Shown here one piece after another: positions 26,636 to 33,783 of a DNA stretch of 50,406 nucleotides. The position numbers were made by a program, and so were the translations under genes. The number at the start of each line of letters is the position of its first letter. The stretch's first letter is position 1. This DNA is from Pseudanabaena sp. UWO311. Lineage in GTDB: Bacteria; Cyanobacteriota; Cyanobacteriia; Pseudanabaenales; Pseudanabaenaceae. The stretch lies in contig NZ_SJEE01000039.1 of assembly GCF_006937785.1 (NCBI RefSeq), forward strand, positions 1-50,406, given 5' to 3'. The notes below the pieces were generated by a model that was given only the letters and a program-made list of their open reading frames with translations, ran no database searches and was not told where the DNA came from.

Positions 26636-27271
26636 ATGGACGATCGCACTGAAATATTACGGCTGCTCATGAAGCAAGTTGGTATATCTAGTTTTCAAAT
26701 ACTAAGTGAGCGTACAGGTATATCACGGCGTGCGATCGATACGCTGCGCAAGAGAAATGCGGCGACTTTAAGATATGCCGATTTAGCGAAGTTAGCGGAA
26801 GTACTCCAAATTGAAGTAACAGAAGTGATTGCTAAGTTTATCCGCAATTCAAATAATCCAGAGTCTCCAATTTCAGAGATTGCTGCCTTGCGCGAAGAAT
26901 ATCAACGTTTGCAGCAAAAACTTGAGTTGCAAAAATTTGAGTTGCGATCGCAGTTTGAACGAGACGCTATTCAACAATTGGAATCTCTAATTTTGCAATT
27001 ACCATCGGCGGCATATGCTGCTCAGCAAAACCCAAATATGCTAGCGAAAAATATTTTGCCTCTATTACGTCCTATAGATGCACTTTTGCAAAAATGGGGG
27101 ATTACTACGATCGGTGCAGTAGGGAAAGAAGTTAATTTTGATTCTCAGAAGCATCAATTAATGGAAGGAAGTGATGAGATCAAAGAAGGGGATATTGCGA
27201 TCGTGCGGTATGTTGGCTATATGCAAGGCGAAAAGTTGCTATATCGGGCGAGAGTTTCTATCGCAATTTAA
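26636..27271 (+). CDS. HTH-coiled coil-GrpE-like fusion protein
   Basis: The N-terminal part (about 15-60) is an XRE-type helix-turn-helix: ISSFQILSERTGISRRAIDT followed by LRYADLAKLAEVLQI. A coiled coil (about 80-120, EEYQRLQQKLELQKFELRSQ) leads to a C-terminal GrpE-like head: ILPLLRPIDALLQKWGI, IGAVGKEVNFDSQKHQLMEG and a final IVRYVGYMQGEKLLYRARVSI. GrpE is the DnaK nucleotide exchange factor; here the head is joined to a DNA-binding-type domain, so it may be a regulator. An ATG 45 bases upstream (26591) is an alternative start; neither has a strong ribosome-binding site. Confidence 0.7.
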   Translation: MDDRTEILRLLMKQVGISSFQILSERTGISRRAIDTLRKRNAATLRYADLAKLAEVLQIEVTEVIAKFIRNSNNPESPISEIAALREEYQRLQQKLELQKFELRSQFERDAIQQLESLILQLPSAAYAAQQNPNMLAKNILPLLRPIDALLQKWGITTIGAVGKEVNFDSQKHQLMEGSDEIKEGDIAIVRYVGYMQGEKLLYRARVSIAI

Positions 27272-27301
27272 ATAATCGCCTTTTGACATTATCAAGCGCG
27301 A

Positions 27302-27583
27302 TCAAGAAACTTCTACTAACTTACCTTCAATAAATTTATGTAGAATACTGGAGACAAATAATGGATAGGGAATACCTTCTGCTAAAGCACGTTTTTGTAG
27401 CGATCGCAGGTCTTTCTCAGAAACAAAGATGTTGATTGTACTGTTTTGGGCAAAGGTTGCAGATGCGATTTGTTTATGCTGTTCTAGTTCTTGCTGCCAG
27501 TTTGATGTTCTAGTTAGGCGATCGCTTTCAAAGGCTTCTAAAATTTCTTGTTCTTCTAGATCGAGATTAATCATTGGTTTCAC
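27302..27583 (-). CDS. Antitoxin of a BrnT/BrnA-like pair
   Basis: 93 residues ending in a ribbon-helix-helix-like segment: STINIFVSEKDLRSLQKRAL followed by AEGIPYPLFVSSILHKFIEG. It follows its partner gene and overlaps its end by 17 bases. The toxin-first order and RHH fold fit the BrnT-BrnA family, in which the antitoxin also represses the operon. The N-terminal acidic half would wrap the toxin. Confidence 0.75.
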   Translation of the reverse strand: MKPMINLDLEEQEILEAFESDRLTRTSNWQQELEQHKQIASATFAQNSTINIFVSEKDLRSLQKRALAEGIPYPLFVSSILHKFIEGKLVEVS

Positions 27584-27848
27584 CTAGATATTTTTTGGTA
27601 GCTTTGCGACTGGGGATAATTGTTTTTAAGAAGATGCCTTCTTCAGTTTCAACGAAAGGAACTAAATAAACATATCCTTCAACAACAACGGCAGATATTT
27701 TTTGATTAGGATAGCGCTCTTGGTTGGGATGGTCAAAAATTTCAATTTCATCACCAGATTGAATATGAAATACGATTTCCTCAAAGCTAATGCCACGCTC
27801 TTGTTGAAGTAGTTTGTTCTTGTCGGGATTCCAAGAGTAAAATTTCAT
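27567..27848 (-). CDS. BrnT-like toxin
   Basis: After the ATG at 27848 the protein reads MKFYSWNPDKNKLLQQERGI then SFEEIVFHIQSGDE, and ends with IPSRKATKKY, matching the BrnT pattern FEWDPxKxxxNxxKHGISFEEA...ISARxA. BrnT toxins are RelE-fold ribonucleases. A TTG start at 27872 would add eight residues without support. The middle is longer than in classical BrnT, so it may be a distant branch. It is adjacent to the ABC-3C defence locus. Confidence 0.7.
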   Translation of the reverse strand: MKFYSWNPDKNKLLQQERGISFEEIVFHIQSGDEIEIFDHPNQERYPNQKISAVVVEGYVYLVPFVETEEGIFLKTIIPSRKATKKYLGETND

Positions 27849-27994
27849 TTTGGGATATACGAGTGTGTTCAAGTAGCTTTTGATAAGTTACTACAGGCTA
27901 TGCGATCGCCTTGAGCATTAGCAATATATTGTTCTTGGAGTTGCAGCATAGGTTTGAGTGTTGATGAATTATCTATGAGTTGTACTTATTATAA

Positions 27995-28260
27995 GCTTTA
28001 CTCGTTTGGGGGCGATCGCCTTTTGTCATCATCAAGTGCGATCGCTAGCATGGTCTTATAGACAAAAATAATCGCCTCACAAGTCAGAATATGAGTTAGG
28101 TAGAAATAGGCGATCTCACTAACAATCTCTACAAATGGCGATCGCTAATTTTGCAATGTGATCGCACTAAATATTTTCTATAAACTGCGATCTCTATTTC
28201 AGCATGGCGATCGCACCAATAATCTCTACAAAAGGCGATCAATAATTTCAGTAAGATGGC
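27995..28260. repeat. HIP1-rich spacer before the ABC-3C locus
   Basis: About 265 bases with at least nine GATC-centred HIP1 or HIP1-like sites at 20-40 bp spacing. Similar phrases recur: GGCGATCTCACTAACAATCTCTACAAA and GGCGATCGCACCAATAATCTCTACAAA are about 75 bp apart, and a CTTTTGTCATCATCAAGTGCGATC unit resembles sequence at 27278-27303. No gene is evident here. Confidence 0.75.
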
Positions 28261-28361
28261 TTCACTTGAAAAAATCAGTTAAAAATATTTTTTGTGATTT
28301 GACACTCTCGTTTACAATAAAATTTAAGTTCATATATAAATCATGTACGGAGTTACGACAT

Positions 28362-29459
28362 TTGATTTTGGACAAAGACCTGAAACTTATATCTCCAAAG
28401 CCTGCAATAGATTACCCATCAGCAGAACATATCCATGCTGGCATTCCAATTCCCAAGGTTAGTCGAGTAAATCTCTTCTCTCCGTCAGAATGGGAATCGT
28501 TTACAGAAGAATGGGTAAGCTCATTGGAAGACTCATATTTTAAGGTTAGACGCTACTCTGGATCGGGGGATCAGGGAGTAGATGTTGCTGGTTTTATTAA
28601 TGAAAAGGGCTTAGAGGGTGGATGGGACAATTATCAATGTAAACATTACGAAAAGCCCCTCACTCCAACTGATATTTGGGTCGAGATCGGAAAAATTATT
28701 TATTACTCTTACAAACAAGAGTATCCACCTCCACGCAAATACTACTTTGTTTCATCTCGTGATATAGGAACTAAACTTGGTAAGCTACTTAATAAGCCAG
28801 AAGAATTAAAAGAAGAAACGAGAAATAATTGGCAAAAATATTGTCAAGAAAAAATAACAGAAACTGCAACCATTGAATTATCAGGTGAATTACTTATCTG
28901 GTTTGAAAATTTTGATTTTTCAATTTTCTCATCAAAATCAGTTTTAGAGCTAATAAATGGACATGCAAAAACACACTTCCACTCAGTCAGATTTGGTGGA
29001 GGTTTACGACCTAGACCAACAGTTACGCCTCCTCCAAGAGAACATGAGGAAACAGAAAGTCGCTATATTAAGCAATTATTCAGTGCCTATAGTGATAAAC
29101 TCAAAACGCCTGTGAATGATGTTTCAGATCTTTCCTTACAACTAAGTAAAGATTTTTTAAGGCAACGAGAGCGTTTTTACCATGCAGAATCTCTTCGTAA
29201 TTTTGCTCGTGATAATGTCCCTGATGGCACATTCGACAGATTACAAAAAGAAATCCTATATGGTGTAATCGATGTTTGCGAAAGTAGTTATGAAGATGGT
29301 TTAGATCGGATGAAAGCAACAGTCACCCAAGCTGCAAATATTTCAACATCATCAAATCCACTTACAATTGTTGTTCAGGTACAAGATAAACAAGGTATTT
29401 GCCATCAACTTGCTAACGAAGATCAACTATTTTGGGTTCCCATAAGCGCGGAGGTCTGA
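28362..29459 (+). CDS. ABC-3C effector: Mrr-like nuclease with ABC-3C C-terminal domain
   Basis: The N-terminal half is a Mrr-type PD-(D/E)XK nuclease: SGSGDQGVDVAGF (D70/D74 from this start) followed by YQCKHY (Q92, K94), the restriction-endonuclease D-QxK signature. The C-terminal part (about 225-365) resembles the domain shared by ABC three-component systems, with YIKQLFSAY, FYHAESLRNFARDNVPDGTF, GVIDVCESSYEDG and the terminal GICHQLANEDQLFWV. TTG 28362 is chosen because GGAG lies nine bases upstream and translation further left runs into HIP1 repeats; GTG 28158 is the longest alternative. The next gene starts within two bases of the stop, indicating an operon. Confidence 0.82.
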   Translation: MILDKDLKLISPKPAIDYPSAEHIHAGIPIPKVSRVNLFSPSEWESFTEEWVSSLEDSYFKVRRYSGSGDQGVDVAGFINEKGLEGGWDNYQCKHYEKPLTPTDIWVEIGKIIYYSYKQEYPPPRKYYFVSSRDIGTKLGKLLNKPEELKEETRNNWQKYCQEKITETATIELSGELLIWFENFDFSIFSSKSVLELINGHAKTHFHSVRFGGGLRPRPTVTPPPREHEETESRYIKQLFSAYSDKLKTPVNDVSDLSLQLSKDFLRQRERFYHAESLRNFARDNVPDGTFDRLQKEILYGVIDVCESSYEDGLDRMKATVTQAANISTSSNPLTIVVQVQDKQGICHQLANEDQLFWVPISAEV

Positions 29460-29460
29460 G

Positions 29461-29943
29461 ATGTCATCACCATTTAATAGTCCACTTGAGACAGGAATCA
29501 GATCTCTGGCTATCTTAACAGCAATGTTTCCTAAATCTCTTGACCTCCAATTCCTAGTCTTTTTTGACTACCTATCTGTACACTCAGGTGATGTTGAAAA
29601 TGGACCAAAAAGCTTACATGCTCCACTTCCATTGCGATCAGGTGAACTAACTATAAGACGAGACTTAATTGAGCGAGGACTTTTATTGATGATGAGCCGT
29701 GGACTTATACAGAAGCTATCTACATCAAGTGGCTTTCAGTATGTTGTTACTGACAATGCTGGAGCTTTCCTTTCAATGCTAAGTTCTCAATATATTACAA
29801 AACTTAAAGAGCGTGCAGAGTGGGTAGTAGAGAGATTTGGTGAGTCAACGCATGAAGAGTTAAAATTAGTAGAGCGTCAATTCTTTGAGGAGTGGTCTAC
29901 TCAGTTCCAGTCGTTTGAGAGGGCGGGGAGTCGTAGATTATGA
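29461..29943 (+). CDS. ABC-3C middle component (winged-helix-like)
   Basis: 160 residues, beginning FNSPLETGIRSLAILTAMFP and containing YLSVHSGDVENGPKSLHAPL, PLRSGELTIRRDLIERGL, and a C-terminal ITKLKERAEWVVERF helix. This is the layout of the small middle component of ABC three-component systems, thought to bridge effector and ATPase; I recall the type called middle component 2 as nearest but this needs a profile search. It starts immediately after the effector stop and its stop overlaps the next start (ATGA), so the three genes are translationally coupled. Confidence 0.8.
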   Translation: MSSPFNSPLETGIRSLAILTAMFPKSLDLQFLVFFDYLSVHSGDVENGPKSLHAPLPLRSGELTIRRDLIERGLLLMMSRGLIQKLSTSSGFQYVVTDNAGAFLSMLSSQYITKLKERAEWVVERFGESTHEELKLVERQFFEEWSTQFQSFERAGSRRL

Positions 29944-31802
29944 CTTGGAATCCCCTTCAATTGAGAGGTCTCTCATTTAATAGTTCAGGTAGATCTCCAG
30001 CTTCTTTAGAGTTTCAAGGTGGTTTAAATGTTATATGTGGGGCTTCAGATACTGGGAAATCATTCATTGTAGATGCTATCGATTTTCTTCTTGGGGCAAA
30101 AGGACCTCTGAGAGATATTCCTGAACGAGCTGGGTATGATCAGGTGAAACTCGTATTGCAAACTGCAAGCAATGAAATCTTTACTCTTTTAAGAAGTACT
30201 GGTGGCGCTGATTTTCGCCGATTTGAAGGGGATTGGCTATCAGATACACCTAATATTGAAGTAAGCACTATTCTACGTCAGCAACATGCACATGGAAAGT
30301 TAGATACACTTTCAACCTACTTGTTGTCTATCATCAATCTTGCAGAAAAGTACGTCCGAACAAACCAGCAGGGAAATACAATTAGTCTTAGCTTTCGGAA
30401 ACTTGCGAGACTAATTTTAGTTAGAGAAAGCGATATAACGAAAGAAATATCACCTATATTGTCTGGACAATACGCAGACAGGACTAAAGATTATTCGGTA
30501 TTTAAGTTGCTGCTCACTGGTGTAGATGATAGTGCCTTGGTAACTCTAGCAGAAACACGTAATGAGATGGCAGTTACTAGGCAGAACAATAATGCTAAGA
30601 TTGAATTTATTGATGAGATGGTTGAAGAATTACAAACCGAAATCAATAACCTTGGAATTAATCGCACTGCGGCTGAAGATCGACTATCGCAACTACAAGA
30701 ATATTCTGACACACAACAAGAAATCCTCGATCAAACACAACGCGAATTAGATATCAAGCAAGATCATCGATATGAAATTAGAAGACAGCTAGACAGATTA
30801 TCTGCTCGAATCAATGAAATTTATGGACTTTTATCACGTTTTGAGCTTCTCAAGGAACATTATCAAATAGATATTGAACGTCTTAGTGCAATTGAAGAAT
30901 CTGGTTCTCTTTTTGTCTATTTAGAACAAACTCCCTGCCCTCTTTGTGGGGTGATGCCTGATGAGCAACATCAAGTCGAAGCTTGTGATGGTGATGTCGA
31001 GAGCGTAATCCGTGCTGCAATTGCTGAGATTGCTAAGGTGGAAAAACTGGCAGTTGAACTCGATCAAACGACATCCGATCTGAGTATTGAGTCTGAGTCA
31101 CTTATCACACAAGAAGAACAGCTTGAGACTGACTTGCAATTGCTCAATCAGGAAATACAAGAAATTACTGCACCTCTAAAAGATGCTCAAAATACCTTTA
31201 GTGAGATTGTCAAACAGTCTAGTGAAATGGAGCGTATTATTGGTTTATTCGACAGAATCAAGCAGCTACAAGATAAGAAGGCTACACTTTGTGTAGAGAC
31301 AGAGGAGTCAACTATTGTTGTGAGTTCGCATGTAGATCTTTCAAAATCCTTGCTTGATGCTTTTGCCGAAAAAGTACAGAATATACTTCAAGCTTGGAAT
31401 TTTCCTAATCCTAATAGAGTATATTTCGACGATTCTAGTAAAGATCTTGTTATAAATGGACAACCTCGTACAAGTAGAGGAAAAGGATTAAGAGCTATTA
31501 CTCACGCAGCTATGACTATAGGTCTTATGGAATTTTGTAAAGAGAAAAATTTATCACATCCAGGCTTTGTAGTTCTAGATTCGCCTCTTTTAGCATATTA
31601 CAAACCAGAAAGCTCAGAGGATAGCCTACAAGGGTCAGATCTCAAAGTTCGATTCTATGAGTACTTAGCGACAAATCACAGCGATAGTCAAATAATAATT
31701 CTTGAGAATGAACATCCTCCATCTGATGTCATAGAAAGGATTACTTTAACTGTATTTACCAAGAATCCTAACGAGGGACGCTATGGCTTTTTTCCTCTTT
31801 AA
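29940..31802 (+). CDS. ABC-3C ATPase (Rad50/SMC-like with CxxC hook)
   Basis: A 620-residue SMC/Rad50-like ATPase. Walker A is GASDTGKS (about 34-41) after a short beta hairpin; a long coiled coil (about 205-440) is broken in the middle by a Rad50-type hook CPLCG (C334, C337); the C-terminal lobe has an RTSRGKGLRAI signature-like loop (about 511-521) and Walker B VVLDSP (about 545-550), where the usual Glu after Asp is Ser. DUF3732-like proteins with this plan are the ATPases of ABC-3C conflict systems. It is the third gene of the operon, starting inside the middle-component stop. The Asp-Ser-Pro Walker B suggests altered hydrolysis. Confidence 0.85.
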   Translation: MTWNPLQLRGLSFNSSGRSPASLEFQGGLNVICGASDTGKSFIVDAIDFLLGAKGPLRDIPERAGYDQVKLVLQTASNEIFTLLRSTGGADFRRFEGDWLSDTPNIEVSTILRQQHAHGKLDTLSTYLLSIINLAEKYVRTNQQGNTISLSFRKLARLILVRESDITKEISPILSGQYADRTKDYSVFKLLLTGVDDSALVTLAETRNEMAVTRQNNNAKIEFIDEMVEELQTEINNLGINRTAAEDRLSQLQEYSDTQQEILDQTQRELDIKQDHRYEIRRQLDRLSARINEIYGLLSRFELLKEHYQIDIERLSAIEESGSLFVYLEQTPCPLCGVMPDEQHQVEACDGDVESVIRAAIAEIAKVEKLAVELDQTTSDLSIESESLITQEEQLETDLQLLNQEIQEITAPLKDAQNTFSEIVKQSSEMERIIGLFDRIKQLQDKKATLCVETEESTIVVSSHVDLSKSLLDAFAEKVQNILQAWNFPNPNRVYFDDSSKDLVINGQPRTSRGKGLRAITHAAMTIGLMEFCKEKNLSHPGFVVLDSPLLAYYKPESSEDSLQGSDLKVRFYEYLATNHSDSQIIILENEHPPSDVIERITLTVFTKNPNEGRYGFFPL

Positions 31803-31827
31803 ATTCAGTGACACATTGTAAGTCTAT

Positions 31828-32901
31828 ATGAACGAAGCCGAGCGCAACTCACCACAAACTACACCAAACATCCAAGAAATAGCGTTTGTGCTATTTATCG
31901 AAATTCGTCAGCTTATTGATGCCGCCAAACAACGCGCTGCCGTTGCCATCAATTCTGAAATAACCCTTCTCTATTGGCAAGTCGGTGAACATATCCAGAC
32001 TGAAATACTACAAGGTCAACGCGCTCAGTATGGCAAACAGATTATCGTATCTTTATCAAAACTGCTAACTCAAGCCTACGGTAAAGGCTGGGGCGAAAAA
32101 CAACTAAGGCATTGTCTTCGTCTTGCACAAACTTTTCCTAACGATCAGATTGTCTACACACTGTGTAGACAATTTAGTTGGTCACATCTACGCTTATTGA
32201 TTTACATTGACGATCCGCTTAAACGCGAGTTTTATATCGAGATTGGGAAATTAGAAAATTGGAGTGTGCGCCAACTACAAGAACGCATCAACTCCATGCT
32301 ATTCGAGCGCACCGCCATCTCTCGAAAGCCTGAAGAAACCATTAACCATGATTTAGAACAATTACGCCAAAACAAGCAAATATCCCCCGATCTACTGCTA
32401 AAAGATCCCTACATCCTAGACTTTTTAGATATAAGCGATCGCTACCATGAAAAAGACCTCGAAGATGCCATCCTGCGAGATATCGAGAAATTTTTACTAG
32501 AACTTGGCGCAGGATTTACCTTTATCGCGAGGCAAAAACGTATCCAAATTGATAACGACGACTTTTATATTGACTTGCTGTTCTATAACCGCAAACTCAA
32601 ACGCCTTGTCGCGATCGACCTCAAACTCGGCAACTTTCGCCACGAATATAAAAGCCAAATGGAACTTTATTTACGTTGGCTTGCTAAATATGACCAAGAG
32701 AGCGATGAACAATCACCATTAGGAATCATTTTATGTGCAGGTAAAAAACAAGAACAAATTGAATTACTCGAACTAGACAAAAGCGGTATCCATGTCGCCG
32801 AATACCTCACTGTATTACCATCCAAAGAATTGCTTCAAGCAAAACTCCAACAAGCGATCACCTCAGCACGTCGGCGATTACCTTCATCAGAACAAGATTG
32901 A
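31828..32901 (+). CDS. DUF1016/YhcG-family PD-(D/E)XK nuclease
   Basis: The N-terminal half (about 20-165) is the DUF1016 helical domain with INSEITLLYWQVGEHI and LTQAYGKGWGEKQLRHCLRL. The C-terminal nuclease domain has FYIDLLFYNRKLKRLVAIDLK (about 243-263), the D...(D/E)xK active-site core, and MELYLRWL after it. Relatives often lie beside type I restriction or other defence genes, and are implicated in nuclease activity on foreign DNA. Only 25 bases separate it from the ABC-3C ATPase gene, so cotranscription is possible, but it is not an established ABC-3C component. Confidence 0.88.
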   Translation: MNEAERNSPQTTPNIQEIAFVLFIEIRQLIDAAKQRAAVAINSEITLLYWQVGEHIQTEILQGQRAQYGKQIIVSLSKLLTQAYGKGWGEKQLRHCLRLAQTFPNDQIVYTLCRQFSWSHLRLLIYIDDPLKREFYIEIGKLENWSVRQLQERINSMLFERTAISRKPEETINHDLEQLRQNKQISPDLLLKDPYILDFLDISDRYHEKDLEDAILRDIEKFLLELGAGFTFIARQKRIQIDNDDFYIDLLFYNRKLKRLVAIDLKLGNFRHEYKSQMELYLRWLAKYDQESDEQSPLGIILCAGKKQEQIELLELDKSGIHVAEYLTVLPSKELLQAKLQQAITSARRRLPSSEQD

Positions 32902-32958
32902 TCGAGTTTTTGACGACACCCTACGCGAGCTAAAAAAATATTTCCACTAGTGTTTCCC

Positions 32959-33783
32959 ATGAATAAGAAAAAAATTATCACTTTTTTCTCTCTGATCTTT
33001 GTCACGCTTTGCGCGATCGCGGGATGTAGCTTCCTCTCACCAACGATTGAACAGGGAAATACACCCGCAAGTTTACCAAATCTTAAACAAGAGAACGTTC
33101 AATTAACAGTTTCAGCAGCAGCAAGTCTCAAGGAAGCATTAGGAGAAATCACACCTCTCTATAGCAAAGCTAAATCTAATGTCGCCATTCGCAATAACTT
33201 TGGAAGTTCAGGCAACTTACAACAACAAATCATTAACGGCGCTCCCGTTGATGTCTTTATTTCTGCGGCATCTAAGCAAATGGATGAATTGCAAAAAAAA
33301 GACTTCATCATTGCTGATACCCGCCGCGATTTATTGAGCAATCGGTTAGTGCTAATCGTTCCTGCGGATAAAGGCGATGCTAAAGAATTAAAAGATTTAA
33401 GCAGCGCTAATATCGAACGAATTGCGATCGGCGATCCTCGGAGTGTTCCTGTAGGTCAATATGCCGAACAAGCTTTGACTAAATTAGAACTATTACAAGA
33501 TGTTCAGTCAAAATTTGTCTTAGGGAATAACGTGCGGCAAGTGCTGCAATTTGTGGAATCTGGCAATGCTCAAGCAGGAATTGTCTACGTAACCGATGCG
33601 AAAACTTCCACTAAAGTTAAAGTAGTCCAAGTCATTGATGCTAAACTTCATAAACCGATTGTCTATCCGATCGCCGTTATCCAAAAAAGCACCAACCAAC
33701 CAAGCGCCAAATCCTATCTAGAATTTCTATCCAGCGAACCAGCCAAGACTATTTTTGAGAAATATGGATTCAGTACCCTTTGA
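32959..33783 (+). CDS. modA: Molybdate ABC transporter, substrate-binding lipoprotein
   Basis: Binds molybdate (or tungstate) outside the cytoplasmic membrane. MNKKKIITFFSLIFVTLCAI then AGCSFL is a lipoprotein signal with lipobox cysteine at about residue 22. The mature domain has LTVSAAASLKEALGEI, FGSSGNLQQQIINGAPVDVF and GDPRSVPVGQYAEQAL, all ModA signatures contacting the oxyanion. ATG 32959 is used; GTG 32950 would add three residues. It overlaps the following modBC gene by 20 bases, so the two are one operon. The defence genes end 57 bases upstream. Confidence 0.92.
   Translation: MNKKKIITFFSLIFVTLCAIAGCSFLSPTIEQGNTPASLPNLKQENVQLTVSAAASLKEALGEITPLYSKAKSNVAIRNNFGSSGNLQQQIINGAPVDVFISAASKQMDELQKKDFIIADTRRDLLSNRLVLIVPADKGDAKELKDLSSANIERIAIGDPRSVPVGQYAEQALTKLELLQDVQSKFVLGNNVRQVLQFVESGNAQAGIVYVTDAKTSTKVKVVQVIDAKLHKPIVYPIAVIQKSTNQPSAKSYLEFLSSEPAKTIFEKYGFSTL

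Noticed and set aside
28158-28361. The 68 extra N-terminal codons of the ABC-3C effector
   Set aside because: They are translated from HIP1 repeat sequence with a GTG start lacking a ribosome-binding site; TTG 28362 has GGAG nine bases upstream.
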